Part shown: in pieces, positions 6,652 through 14,898 of the stretch
Layout of the letters: the number at the start of each line of letters is the position of its first letter
How positions within the stretch are numbered: the first letter of the stretch is position 1
Assembly (NCBI GenBank): GCA_964595785.1
Contig: CAZQRO010000043.1
Coordinates: 1 to 17,530 of the forward strand
Origin: Bovifimicola sp964595785
GTDB taxonomy: Bacteria > Bacillota > Clostridia > Lachnospirales > Lachnospiraceae
Length of the DNA stretch: 17,530 bases
Direction of reading: 5' to 3'
Made by a program: the position numbers and the translations under genes
Notes under the pieces: generated by a model
What the model was told of the DNA's origin: nothing
Database searches by the model: none
Seen by the model: only the letters and a program-made list of their open reading frames with translations

Positions 6652-8607
6652 ATGAACATAAGAAAGAAAATGTTTGTGGGTATTATATGCATACTGGTAT
6701 GTATACTACTGGGAGAATTAAATGCAGCAGCCTATACCGATACAGATTTATATAATGAGAAACTGGAATTTGATTCTAAAGGAAATTTATTAATGACTAC
6801 ACATGATAAAAAGGCGACATCAAGGATTATTTACAAAACAATCGGATGGGTAATCAAGAGGTATGATATGCCAAAGGATGCCGGAGGACAGCAGTATGCC
6901 ATCATTCCAATAGGCAATAATGTCACATATAGAGATGATCCGAAAGATTCAGCATATGTATATTGTTATTACACGGTAGACAGAGATACAATTTCAGAGG
7001 CAATTGGAAGTGTATCAGCAGAATGGAAGAATCAGTTATATAAGTATGGAGATTATGTGTATGTTGATGAGATAATGACAATAGTAGAAAATGGAAATAT
7101 ATGCGGCGGCATTAATGGAACTAATGGTTCATTTTGGGGAGAAGTGTATTTTACATATGCCGGAATATCAGAAGCAAGGCAATGGGCTTCGAAAGAGAAT
7201 TTAAAGACACATTATGATAAAACAATTTATTTTCCTTCGCAGGTGCAGCCAAAATATTTTTCGAAAAAAGAAAAAACAACACTTCAACAATCAAACAGCA
7301 ATTCTCCTAAATCAGAAATGGATATAGGAGAGGGGACAAGATTTAACAGTACATATGATATAACTAAAGCAGTGCCAACGGGTTCGGGTCTGTATATGTA
7401 TGGAACTGCCGAGCAGTATATTTATTCATTGACATTTAATAAGATAACAACAACTTTTCGGATACCGATAAAGTTTGTTGTTACATATACATTAAACTGG
7501 AAAGATTATAGTGGGGTTTTGAAAAGTGAAAAGAAAGAAATAGTACAATGGTATTATGTAACAAGAAGTGTTTCATATTACCTTATTAATGATTGTCAGG
7601 TCAGATATCTGACCGGGGTACATGCAGATAACTATGCATTTGATAATTGTGATATAAATTTTAATGTTGAGACAGTACATATGAGTAAAAAACAGAATAT
7701 GGAATATGAAAGTCATGTGGATTTTAAGGTTTATAAAGATGTATATTATCTCGATGGAGGTACAATTACGCAAACGGCAGTAAATGGTGTAAAACCCAAT
7801 ATACCGGAGGTTAACCGACAGTCATTGGCTGATTCAAAAATCGAAACTATCAGAGTGAAAAATGATTATTTGAAGTTTAATGATATAGTGATATCAGACA
7901 ATACATGGGTAAATAGTAATGCGCCAATACCTTATATGGGCAATTTGTCAAAAAGGTATATTGTTTATACAACCGGGCGCATTATACCTCATTCAAGACA
8001 GAACAGCCAGAACCAGACTACATCATGTTATTATATTTATAAGGAATATAATTCGGAGAAAATAAGTAGGGAGAATGTATATAATATGAAGAAAATAAGT
8101 ATACATACACCGGTGTATATTGAGGGGCAGATAATACCGGATGGCAGTAGTAATAAAATGAATGCTGAGAATACAGATGCAAATGTTATATATTCCGGAG
8201 AGGCATTTGATGTTGTTCCAATAACAAAGGGAAGTCATATTGAAGCAGAGGGATATGGCATAAGGGATTATGGATATACTACAGAAATGGTAGAAATAAA
8301 ATTTAATTGTAATATTAATATTGAGAAAAATGATGGAACCATTAGTGAAATTGAAGCAGGGACATGGCTTAGGTTCGATGAGAAGGATAAGTATGCATTA
8401 GCTGATGGAACAGAGGAGGGAGATTATATAATGGACATCAGGGCTTATGCCAAAAACTATAAATCTATAGTAAATCCCTTAGAACATATGGAAGTTATGG
8501 CTAATACAGATTATAACAATTATGTGGCAGTTAACAGTGTTGATTTTACAATTGTCAAAAGAAAAAATGAAAGTGAGACAAAATATATAGTAGTTGGAAC
8601 GCATTAA
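6652..8607 (+). CDS. Secreted protein of unknown function
   Basis: This is a 651-residue protein. Residues 1-27 form a signal peptide: RKK, a hydrophobic core (FVGIICILVCILLG) and an AAA cleavage region before YTDTD. The mature part is rich in Tyr, Asn, Thr and Ile with many short beta-strand-like stretches, has two nearby Cys about position 310-330, and has no LPXTG motif, no transmembrane anchor and no lipobox. I see no catalytic signature. An early TIGWVIKRYDM segment and the overall size faintly recall secreted DUF5704-type proteins, but I cannot verify this. The start has AAAGGTGAT about seven bases upstream. It has its own promoter and is followed by 140 bases before metG, so it appears to be a single-gene unit. 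An adhesin-like or surface-associated role is a guess. Confidence 0.8.
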   Translation: MNIRKKMFVGIICILVCILLGELNAAAYTDTDLYNEKLEFDSKGNLLMTTHDKKATSRIIYKTIGWVIKRYDMPKDAGGQQYAIIPIGNNVTYRDDPKDSAYVYCYYTVDRDTISEAIGSVSAEWKNQLYKYGDYVYVDEIMTIVENGNICGGINGTNGSFWGEVYFTYAGISEARQWASKENLKTHYDKTIYFPSQVQPKYFSKKEKTTLQQSNSNSPKSEMDIGEGTRFNSTYDITKAVPTGSGLYMYGTAEQYIYSLTFNKITTTFRIPIKFVVTYTLNWKDYSGVLKSEKKEIVQWYYVTRSVSYYLINDCQVRYLTGVHADNYAFDNCDINFNVETVHMSKKQNMEYESHVDFKVYKDVYYLDGGTITQTAVNGVKPNIPEVNRQSLADSKIETIRVKNDYLKFNDIVISDNTWVNSNAPIPYMGNLSKRYIVYTTGRIIPHSRQNSQNQTTSCYYIYKEYNSEKISRENVYNMKKISIHTPVYIEGQIIPDGSSNKMNAENTDANVIYSGEAFDVVPITKGSHIEAEGYGIRDYGYTTEMVEIKFNCNINIEKNDGTISEIEAGTWLRFDEKDKYALADGTEEGDYIMDIRAYAKNYKSIVNPLEHMEVMANTDYNNYVAVNSVDFTIVKRKNESETKYIVVGTH

Positions 8608-8671
8608 GACCTTGCAAAATTCGGCAATTGAATGTATTATAAAAAAATAGTGACTAAAAATGCTTTTATAT

Positions 8672-8700
8672 TTGAAAATGGATTCCGAAACATTTTAAAT
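8672..8700 (+). promoter_or_regulatory. Possible promoter for metG-tatD
   Basis: TTGAAA (8672-8677, five of six), a 17-base spacer and TTAAAT (8695-8700, four of six). A start near 8707 leaves a leader of about 40 bases, too short for a T-box, so methionyl-tRNA control of this metG by a T-box is not supported. The -10 box is weak. Confidence 0.4.
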
Positions 8701-8747
8701 TAAAAATTAATGTAATTGAAAAAATATAGTAGAAGGAGATAGATTTT

Positions 8748-10700
8748 ATGTGTAAAGATTGTAAAAATAAATCTTATTATTTAACAACAGCCATTGCCTA
8801 TACTTCAGGTAAACCACATATTGGTAATACGTATGAGGCAGTACTTGCAGACAGTATCGCAAGATTTAAAAGAGCAGAGGGATATGATGTAAGATTTCAG
8901 ACAGGAACAGATGAACATGGTCAGAAGATTGAACTTAAGGCAGAAGAGGCAGGTGTTACACCTAAGGAATTTGTAGATGGTGTCTCTACAGAGATAAAGA
9001 GAATATGGGATTTAATGAATACTTCATATGATAAGTTCATAAGAACTACAGATGCGGACCATGAGAAACAGGTACAGAAGATATTTAAGAAATTATATGA
9101 CAAGGGAGATATTTACAAGGGATTTTATGAAGGTATGTATTGTACCCCGTGTGAATCTTTCTTTACATCTTCACAGTTAACAGATGGTAAATGTCCTGAC
9201 TGCGGACGAGAATGCCAGCCTGCAAAGGAAGAAGCATATTTTCTTAAGTTATCAAAGTATGCAGACAGATTGATAGAGCATATTAATAATCATCCGGAAT
9301 TCATTCAGCCGATTTCGAGAAAGAATGAAATGATGAATAATTTTATTCTTGCAGGACTTCAGGATCTGTGTGTATCAAGAACATCATTTAAATGGGGAGT
9401 TCCTGTATCGTTTGATGATAAACATGTGGTATATGTATGGTTAGATGCTCTTTCGAACTATATTACCGGATTGGGATATGATGTAGATGGTGATAATGAT
9501 GATATGTTTAGTAAATATTGGCCTGCGGATTTACATCTTATTGGTAAGGACATTTTAAGATTCCATACGATTTACTGGCCAATTATGTTAATGGCTTTGA
9601 ACCTTCCGCTTCCAAAACAGATTTTTGGGCATCCGTGGTTATTACAGGGTGATGGAAAGATGAGTAAATCAAAGGGAAATGTTATATATGCGGATGACAT
9701 GGTGGAATTATTCGGAGTAGATGCAGTAAGGTATTTTGTTCTTCACGAAATGCCATTTGAAAGTGACGGAGTAATAACATGGGAATTAGTAGTTGAAAGA
9801 CTGAATTCAGACCTTGCTAATACATTGGGTAATCTTGTTAACAGAACAATATCTATGTCAAATAAATATTTTGGTGGTGTAGTAGCTAATAAAGGTGTAA
9901 ACACAGAAGAATGTGATGAGGACCTTAAGAGAGTGGTTATTGAAACTCCGGGTAAGGCAATTGCCAAGATGGGCGATTTAAGAGTCGCAGATGCAATGAC
10001 AGAGATATTTACATTATTTAAGAGATGTAATAAATATATTGATGAAACCATGCCTTGGGCGCTTGCGAAAGACGAAAGCCAGTCTGACAGACTTGCAACA
10101 GTTCTTTACAATCTTGTAGAAAGTATTTCTATAGGAGCCAGTCTGCTTGAATCATTTATGCCTGAAACTTCAGTTAAAATTCTTGCGCAGATAAATGACA
10201 CTGCAAGAACTCTTGATGAAATGAACGAATTTGGAAAATATGTATCAGGTAATAAAGTAACTGAAACGCCGGAGATTCTATTTGCAAGACTTGACGTTAA
10301 TGAAGTAATGGAAAAAGTAGAGGAATTTAAGAAGGTACAGGCAGGACCAAAATATCCTGAGGTAGAACTTAAAGAGGAAATAAGTCTTGATGATTTTGAT
10401 AAAGTTCAGATAAGAGTTGGAGAAATCATTCAGTGTGAAAAAGTTAAGAAAGCGAAGAAATTATTAGTATCACAGATTCGTGTAGGTAATGAAGTTAAGC
10501 AGATAGTGTCAGGTATTGCACTTCACTATACACCGGAGGAGATGGTAGGAAAGAAAGTAGCAGTTATTACTAATCTTAAACCAGCCAAATTATGTGGACT
10601 TTTATCAGAGGGAATGATTTTAGCAGCAGGTGATGATGAAGGTAATCTTTCGGTAATGACAGTGGATAAGGATATAATCAGTGGATCGGAGATTTGCTAA
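8748..10700 (+). CDS. metG: Methionyl-tRNA synthetase
   Basis: This 650-residue class I aminoacyl-tRNA synthetase charges tRNA-Met with methionine using ATP in the cytosol. The HIGH-type motif is HIGN at 24-27 and the KMSKS loop is at 304-308. A zinc knuckle in the connective domain has Cys132/Cys135 and Cys149/Cys152. The anticodon-binding helical domain follows, and residues about 548-650 form the C-terminal EMAP/Trbp111-like tRNA-binding domain (KVQIRVGEI, then NLKPAKLCGLLSEGM) that dimerises the enzyme. Length and order match bacterial MetG with the C-terminal appendix. AAGGAG lies nine bases upstream of the ATG. Its stop is one base before the tatD ATG, so the two are coupled. Confidence 0.98.
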   Translation: MCKDCKNKSYYLTTAIAYTSGKPHIGNTYEAVLADSIARFKRAEGYDVRFQTGTDEHGQKIELKAEEAGVTPKEFVDGVSTEIKRIWDLMNTSYDKFIRTTDADHEKQVQKIFKKLYDKGDIYKGFYEGMYCTPCESFFTSSQLTDGKCPDCGRECQPAKEEAYFLKLSKYADRLIEHINNHPEFIQPISRKNEMMNNFILAGLQDLCVSRTSFKWGVPVSFDDKHVVYVWLDALSNYITGLGYDVDGDNDDMFSKYWPADLHLIGKDILRFHTIYWPIMLMALNLPLPKQIFGHPWLLQGDGKMSKSKGNVIYADDMVELFGVDAVRYFVLHEMPFESDGVITWELVVERLNSDLANTLGNLVNRTISMSNKYFGGVVANKGVNTEECDEDLKRVVIETPGKAIAKMGDLRVADAMTEIFTLFKRCNKYIDETMPWALAKDESQSDRLATVLYNLVESISIGASLLESFMPETSVKILAQINDTARTLDEMNEFGKYVSGNKVTETPEILFARLDVNEVMEKVEEFKKVQAGPKYPEVELKEEISLDDFDKVQIRVGEIIQCEKVKKAKKLLVSQIRVGNEVKQIVSGIALHYTPEEMVGKKVAVITNLKPAKLCGLLSEGMILAAGDDEGNLSVMTVDKDIISGSEIC

Positions 10701-10701
10701 A

Positions 10702-11481
10702 ATGATATTTGACAGTCATGCACATTATGATGATGAAGCATTTGATGAAGACAGAGAGAAATTATTAAAGTCCATGAAGGAAAATGGTGTGGGTGCCATA
10801 GTTAATATTGGTGCATCTATGGAATCCACGGCATCTTCAGTGGATTTGGCACACAAATATGATTTTATATATGCGTCAGCAGGAGTTCATCCTAATGAAA
10901 CCGGTGAGTTAACTGAAACTGATATGGACATACTTAAATCTTATGCAGCAGATGAAAAAGTTGTAGCCATAGGAGAGATAGGATTAGATTATCATTTTCT
11001 CGAACCGGATAAGGACATTCAGATAAAGTGGTTTAGAAAACAATTAGACATTGCCGCAGATATCGGACTACCGGTAGTAATTCACAGTCGTGACGCAGCT
11101 TTTGATACAATGGATATTATGAAAGAATATCAGGGTAAAATATCAGGCGGAGTTATTCATTGTTACTCTTACAGTGATGAAATGGCAAAGGAATATTTAA
11201 AGATGGGATATTATATCGGAATCGGTGGCGTACTCACTTTTAAAAATGCAAAGAAACTTAAGGAAGTGGCAGAAAATACACCAATAGACAGAATTGTGTT
11301 AGAAACAGACTGTCCTTATCTTGCGCCTGAACCAAATCGCGGCAGGAGGAATAATTCTATTAATCTTCAATATGTTGTAAAACAATTATCTGGAATTAAA
11401 GGAATCAGCGAAGATGAAATAATAGAACTGACATATAAAAATGCAGTTAATTTATATAGAATAAAGCAGGAATCAAAGTAA
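10702..11481 (+). CDS. tatD: TatD-family metal-dependent hydrolase (DNase)
   Basis: The chosen start (ATG, 259 residues) is one base after the metG stop, with a CGGAG site inside the metG end; a GTG start seven codons earlier would overlap metG and is less likely. The TIM-barrel metal ligands are visible: His6 and His8 (DSHAHYDD), Glu92 (AIGEIGLDYH), His128 (VVIHSRDA), His153 (GGVIHCYS) and Asp203 (LETDCPYLAPEP). Members act as metal-dependent 3'-5' DNases and related phosphodiesterases. The RGRRNNS segment is also typical. metG-tatD-ksgA is a common Firmicute order, usually with RNase M5 (rnmV) between tatD and ksgA; here rnmV is absent and only about 100 bases remain. Function in DNA quality control is from the family, not from this sequence. 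Confidence 0.96.
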   Translation: MIFDSHAHYDDEAFDEDREKLLKSMKENGVGAIVNIGASMESTASSVDLAHKYDFIYASAGVHPNETGELTETDMDILKSYAADEKVVAIGEIGLDYHFLEPDKDIQIKWFRKQLDIAADIGLPVVIHSRDAAFDTMDIMKEYQGKISGGVIHCYSYSDEMAKEYLKMGYYIGIGGVLTFKNAKKLKEVAENTPIDRIVLETDCPYLAPEPNRGRRNNSINLQYVVKQLSGIKGISEDEIIELTYKNAVNLYRIKQESK

Positions 11482-11585
11482 CCGTTCAGGGAAAAAATAT
11501 CTGGCAGATATGACGATTGAGCAAATCAGGAATATTTTAGAGATTAATTCCGAACGGCTGAAAACATATCAGAATGGAGAATTAG
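11482..11585 (+). other. tatD-ksgA spacer with a foldable 76-nt segment
   Basis: Three stems can be drawn. A closing stem pairs CCGTTC plus GGAA (11482-11493, two-base bulge) with TTCCGAACGG (11548-11557). Inside are a perfect ATATCT-GGC-AGATAT hairpin (11497-11511) and a GATT-GAGCA-AATC hairpin (11515-11527). A GGAG site for ksgA follows at about 11575. The same stretch also reads as a 32-residue open frame (11510-11608, beginning MTIEQIRNILEINSERLKTY) that overlaps the ksgA start but has no Shine-Dalgarno. Either a structured ksgA leader or the relic of a lost gene is possible. Confidence 0.35.
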
Positions 11586-12458
11586 ATGGCAACTCTAGGG
11601 ATACCTAAGAATACTATTGAAATATTACAAAAATACAATTTTACATTTCAAAAGAAATTTGGTCAGAATTTCCTTATTGATACCAGAGTGCTTGAGAGAA
11701 TAATATCTGAGGCTGAAATAGGCAGGGACGATATGGTATTAGAAATAGGACCGGGAATAGGTACGATGACACAGTATTTGTGTGAAAATGCCAGAGAAGT
11801 AGTTGCTGTAGAGATTGATAAGTCGCTTATCCCTATATTAGGAGATACTTTAAGTGAATACGATAATGTAACTGTTATTAATGATGATATACTAAAAGTT
11901 GATATTAATAAACTTGTTGAGGAACACAATGGTGGTAAACTAGTTAAAGTAGTGGCAAATCTTCCATATTATATTACAACGCCTATTATTATGGGACTTT
12001 TTGAGAAAAAAGTTAAGGTGGACAGTATAACGATAATGGTTCAAAAAGAAGTAGCGGACAGAATGCAGTCAGGTCCCGGAAGTAAAGATTATGGTGCATT
12101 ATCTTTGGCTGTTCAATATTATTCGAAGCCGGAGATAGTTGCAAATGTTCCGCCTAATTGCTTTATGCCAAGACCTAATGTAAGTTCGGCAGTTATCAGA
12201 CTTAAATTACATGAAGAACCGGTGGTTAAAGTTGATAATGAAAAACTGCTTTTTAAACTGATAAGAGCGTCATTTAACCAGAGAAGAAAAACACTTACAA
12301 ATGGCATTAATAATTCAGGCGAATTGAATTATACAAAAGAACAGGCGGCCATGGCTTTGGCAAATATGGGACTGAATGAGAATGTAAGAGGTGAAACGCT
12401 AACTTTAGAACAGTTTGGAAAATTATCAGATATTTTAAATAGTTATAATAAAAAGTAA
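11586..12458 (+). CDS. ksgA: 16S rRNA (adenine1518/1519-N6)-dimethyltransferase
   Basis: This 290-residue protein dimethylates two adjacent adenines in helix 45 of 16S rRNA during small-subunit maturation, using S-adenosylmethionine. The N-terminal KKFGQNFLID (23-32) is the family signature. The Rossmann SAM site has VLEIGPGIG (51-59), an acidic residue at Glu77 (AVEIDKS) and Asp100/Asp101, and the catalytic NLPYY is at 125-129. The C-terminal helical domain includes FNQRRKTL, which contacts RNA. Its start is preceded by GGAG seven bases upstream, after the tatD-ksgA spacer. It is the last gene of the housekeeping cluster; no clear terminator follows. Erm-type resistance methylases share the fold, but the motif set and neighbours favour KsgA. 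Confidence 0.97.
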   Translation: MATLGIPKNTIEILQKYNFTFQKKFGQNFLIDTRVLERIISEAEIGRDDMVLEIGPGIGTMTQYLCENAREVVAVEIDKSLIPILGDTLSEYDNVTVINDDILKVDINKLVEEHNGGKLVKVVANLPYYITTPIIMGLFEKKVKVDSITIMVQKEVADRMQSGPGSKDYGALSLAVQYYSKPEIVANVPPNCFMPRPNVSSAVIRLKLHEEPVVKVDNEKLLFKLIRASFNQRRKTLTNGINNSGELNYTKEQAAMALANMGLNENVRGETLTLEQFGKLSDILNSYNKK

Positions 12459-12489
12459 TATTTCTCTGCTTCAAAGCATACATTAACTA

Positions 12490-12547
12490 AGAAAGAAAAA
12501 TAATAAAAAGGAAGATACAGCACCCGGCTTATACTCTTTTTCTTTCT
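12490..12547. repeat. 11-bp perfect purine/pyrimidine inverted repeat
   Basis: AGAAAGAAAAA (12490-12500) and TTTTTCTTTCT (12537-12547) are exact complements around a 36-base loop. The element lies between ksgA and the DUF6128-like gene, ending 37 bases before its start. The right arm is a T/C run, so in RNA the stem would hold it in a hairpin. It is not a canonical terminator because the stem is nearly all A-T and no T-tract follows. It could be a leader hairpin or chance in an AT-rich gap. Confidence 0.4.
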
Positions 12548-12584
12548 GACGATAAGTTAATGAGGTGCGTAATTGGAGGAGAGA

Positions 12585-13526
12585 ATGGGAGAATATAAGA
12601 GACTGATTTCATATATATATTCGTATGAAAGAGGGTCAAAAAGTAAAAATGCAGGTTTTGCAAAAATAGAATCCAGAAACGGAATATGCAAAGTGAATAT
12701 ATCTCTAAGGATTGTCGATGAACTTATGAATGAAGCAGAAGACAATATGTTAGAGGTATTTTTCTTTTATAGAGAAAACAGTGAAATAAGGAAGATATTT
12801 CTTGAACGTATTAAAATTGTAAACGGATGCAGTGTACTTAAATTGCGGATGAATTCTGATGACATAGGAAATGCAGGAATATCCATAGATAAAATAACCG
12901 GAATATTTATATGTACAAAGGCGTTTTTATTTGATAATGATATACTAAATATAGTATATGCATCTGAATGGGATGATATTTCAATTGCCGTAGATAAATT
13001 TAAGGAAAAATATGAAAATAAAATGTTGCAGGAACCGCAGGATATGGATTATAATGAGAATATTATTATAGCGAGCGAAGTTGAAGAGCAGAATGAGAAT
13101 GAGAAGGAAGTCTGCAATAATAAGCTGGTTGAAATGCTAAAGGAGGAGCAGAAAAAAGACGAAATAGATGATATAGGTTCAACGGTAGGAGATTATTTTA
13201 AAATGTTATGCAACTGTTATCCGAAAGTAAAGGTTAATGAAATAAATGGTGAATGTATCAAGATAACGCCGCATGATATTTCATATCTGCCTAAGAAATA
13301 CTGGAATCTGTGTAATAATAGTTTTCTGCTTCATGGATTTTATAATTATAAGTATCTTTTATTATGTGAAAAAATAATGAATGCCGAAAAGAAATATTTA
13401 GTTGGTGTACCCGGAATGTTTCATCAGAAAGAACAGGTAATAGCTAAAATGTTTGGATTTACTGAGTTTGAAGGTAAGAATGAAAATAATTCCATGAAAT
13501 TTGGATATTGGTGTATGTATTTATAA
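12585..13526 (+). CDS. DUF6128-like protein of unknown function
   Basis: The chosen start gives 313 residues beginning MGEYKRLISYIYSYERGSKS; GGAGG sits five bases upstream. A TTG in frame four codons earlier would overlap that site and is rejected. The N-terminal half (about 1-120) is a compact alpha/beta region whose opening YKRLISYIYSYE and GFAKIE recall Lachnospiraceae DUF6128 proteins. A charged linker rich in Glu and Asn (about 145-190) follows. The C-terminal part contains FLLHGFYNYKYLLL, LVGVPGMFHQKEQVIAKMFGF and an aromatic end. No signal peptide, membrane segment or catalytic motif is visible, so it is probably cytosolic. It stands alone between ksgA and a structured intergenic element. 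No function can be assigned; the family call is from memory. Confidence 0.75.
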   Translation: MGEYKRLISYIYSYERGSKSKNAGFAKIESRNGICKVNISLRIVDELMNEAEDNMLEVFFFYRENSEIRKIFLERIKIVNGCSVLKLRMNSDDIGNAGISIDKITGIFICTKAFLFDNDILNIVYASEWDDISIAVDKFKEKYENKMLQEPQDMDYNENIIIASEVEEQNENEKEVCNNKLVEMLKEEQKKDEIDDIGSTVGDYFKMLCNCYPKVKVNEINGECIKITPHDISYLPKKYWNLCNNSFLLHGFYNYKYLLLCEKIMNAEKKYLVGVPGMFHQKEQVIAKMFGFTEFEGKNENNSMKFGYWCMYL

Positions 13527-13551
13527 AATTATTTTTGCAATATACATAGAA

Positions 13552-13683
13552 GTACAGAGTCAGGTTCAAAAATTCTCCGAATTTTTGAACTGTGACGCTT
13601 CCGTCAGACGCATTTGATAAAAACTACACATACGAATGCAAGCATTAACATAGTATTTTTATCAAATGCGTCTGGCTCTGTAC
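13552..13683. repeat. 132-bp four-arm palindromic (cloverleaf) element
   Basis: The ends pair as a 12-bp closing stem: GTACAGAGTCAG (13552-13563) with CTGGCTCTGTAC (13672-13683), 11 Watson-Crick pairs plus one T-G. Inside are three hairpins. Arm 2 is GTTCAAAAATTC-TCC-GAATTTTTGAAC (13564-13590), a perfect 12 bp. Arm 3 is TGACG-CTTC-CGTCA (13593-13606). Arm 4 pairs GACGCATTTGATAAAAA (13607-13623) with TTTTTATCAAATGCGTC (13656-13672), a perfect 17 bp extended by CTA/TAG, with a nested AATGC-AA-GCATT (13635-13646) in its loop. The stems abut almost without unpaired bases. TACATA occurs just outside both ends (13543-13548, 13681-13686), a possible target duplication. There is no ORF and no T-tract. 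It looks like a nonautonomous mobile repeat or a structured RNA. Confidence 0.85.
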
Positions 13684-13736
13684 ATAAACAAAATATTAAG
13701 GAAAGGACGCCAGAATATACATATAAAAAATGGCTG

Positions 13737-13773
13737 TATCGTTAATAATAGAAAAAGTTATTAGAAAACGATA
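13737..13773 (+). other. Possible leader hairpin before the HD-GYP-like gene
   Basis: TATCGTT (13737-13743) pairs with AACGATA (13767-13773), and inside it AATAA (13744-13748) pairs with TTATT (13758-13762) across a four-base AGAA bulge. The hairpin ends 14 bases before the ATG at 13788, immediately upstream of the weak ribosome site, so it could affect translation. All but four pairs are A-T, so stability is modest. Confidence 0.3.
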
Positions 13774-13787
13774 TATGGAAAAAGTGT

Positions 13788-14885
13788 ATGAAGTTTATAA
13801 TGATAGACAAGCTTAAAAGGGGAATGAGACTGGCAAGGCCGGTATATAACAAGGATGGAGTTATGCTTTATGATATGAATACCAGGCTTAATAAACAGGG
13901 TGTTAACAGTATTAAGAACTTTGAATTATTAGGTGTATACATATTAGAACCCACAGAACCAATGCAGGAAATGTCTGATAAAGACAGAGAATTTGAGAGA
14001 TTTCAGACGATGGCACAGTTTTCACTCAAAAAAGAACTGGATATGATTATTAAGAAAGAAAAAGAAAAGAATATTCAGAAATTAGCAGATTCAATTATTA
14101 AGCAGTATGGTAAAGTCGGTCATAAAATTAATTTCAATAAAACACTTAGAAGTTCAGAAGATTATGTGTATAAACATTCCATAAGCGTGGCGATATTATG
14201 TACACTTATGTCAGGACAGTTGAATATGTCGTATATGGAACAGATTAATATTGTAACAGCGGCATTGATACACGAATTGGGCAGAGCAATGGTTCCTGCG
14301 GACATTTTGAAAAAAGGAAATAAGCTTAAGGAAGAGGATGTTTATACAATCAGTAAATGTGAAATAGAAGGAAACGAATTAATACAAAAGGATTTTGAGA
14401 TACCATCATTAACAAGAATAATAATTTCCCAGAATATTAGGGAGATAAAGGGAACAAACAGCCCGGATTCGAAATTATTAGAAGGAACAAAAATGCTTCG
14501 CGTGGCAGATGTGTTTGATTCCATGACAAGTATGAATATTTCAGGTGAACCGAGTTCTGATATTGCAGCAGTAAGGTACCTGATTAATAATAAGAATATG
14601 TTTGATGAGAAACATGTAGGTGCATTGCTTAAAAGCATTAATATATTGGTTCCCGGTGTCTGTGTGGAATTATCTAATAAGGAAAAAGGTCTTGTAATAA
14701 AGGAAAATGAAGAAAATATATTAAGACCTGTAGTATTGGGATTTAATAATAATGAGGTATATGATTTAAGTGATGATTATACATTTATGCGGGTAAGATT
14801 ATTTGATGTACTAAAGACCATGGATAACCGTATACCACTTGATAAAGAGACAATAGAGCGATATATAAAAGAGCATAGTGCATAG
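13788..14885 (+). CDS. Degenerate HD-GYP-domain protein, probable non-catalytic c-di-GMP-pathway relative
   Basis: This is a 365-residue cytosolic protein. Residues 1-55 (LKRGMRLARPVY, VNSIKNFELLGVYIL) match the DUF3391-like N-terminal part often found before HD-GYP domains. A charged coiled stretch follows (about 64-100), then an HD-GYP-like domain to about 300. Several catalytic positions are altered: His130 (VYKHSISVA) and Asp241 (RVADVFDSMTS) remain, but the HD pair is His162-Glu163 (LIHELGRAMVP), the HPxxG histidine is Cys191 (KCEIEGNEL), and the HHE plus GYP region reads IIISQNIREIKGTNSPD. It is therefore unlikely to hydrolyse c-di-GMP and may act as a sensor or protein-interaction module. 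The start has only a weak GGAAAA site. It ends 13 bases before the convergent GNAT gene. Confidence 0.85.
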   Translation: MKFIMIDKLKRGMRLARPVYNKDGVMLYDMNTRLNKQGVNSIKNFELLGVYILEPTEPMQEMSDKDREFERFQTMAQFSLKKELDMIIKKEKEKNIQKLADSIIKQYGKVGHKINFNKTLRSSEDYVYKHSISVAILCTLMSGQLNMSYMEQINIVTAALIHELGRAMVPADILKKGNKLKEEDVYTISKCEIEGNELIQKDFEIPSLTRIIISQNIREIKGTNSPDSKLLEGTKMLRVADVFDSMTSMNISGEPSSDIAAVRYLINNKNMFDEKHVGALLKSINILVPGVCVELSNKEKGLVIKENEENILRPVVLGFNNNEVYDLSDDYTFMRVRLFDVLKTMDNRIPLDKETIERYIKEHSA

Positions 14886-14898
14886 AGAAAAACTACAT

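Noticed and set aside
8608..8747. T-box or SAM riboswitch in front of metG
   Set aside because: The gap is 140 bases with no T-box sequence or stem set, and the likely leader is about 40 bases.
9743..10051. 102-codon minus-strand open frame inside metG
   Set aside because: It is antisense to a firmly identified gene, with low-complexity Ser/Leu content and no ribosome site.
10681..10701. GTG start for tatD seven codons upstream
   Set aside because: It overlaps the end of metG, and the ATG at 10702 begins exactly at the conserved MIFDSHAH motif.
12548..12556. Sigma-28 (flagellar) -10 box, GACGATAA, before the DUF6128-like gene
   Set aside because: No TAAA -35 element occurs at the required spacing, so it is only a partial match.
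13730..13816. 28-codon open frame before the HD-GYP-like gene
   Set aside because: It has no ribosome site at a workable distance, overlaps the next gene's start, and the same bases form a hairpin.
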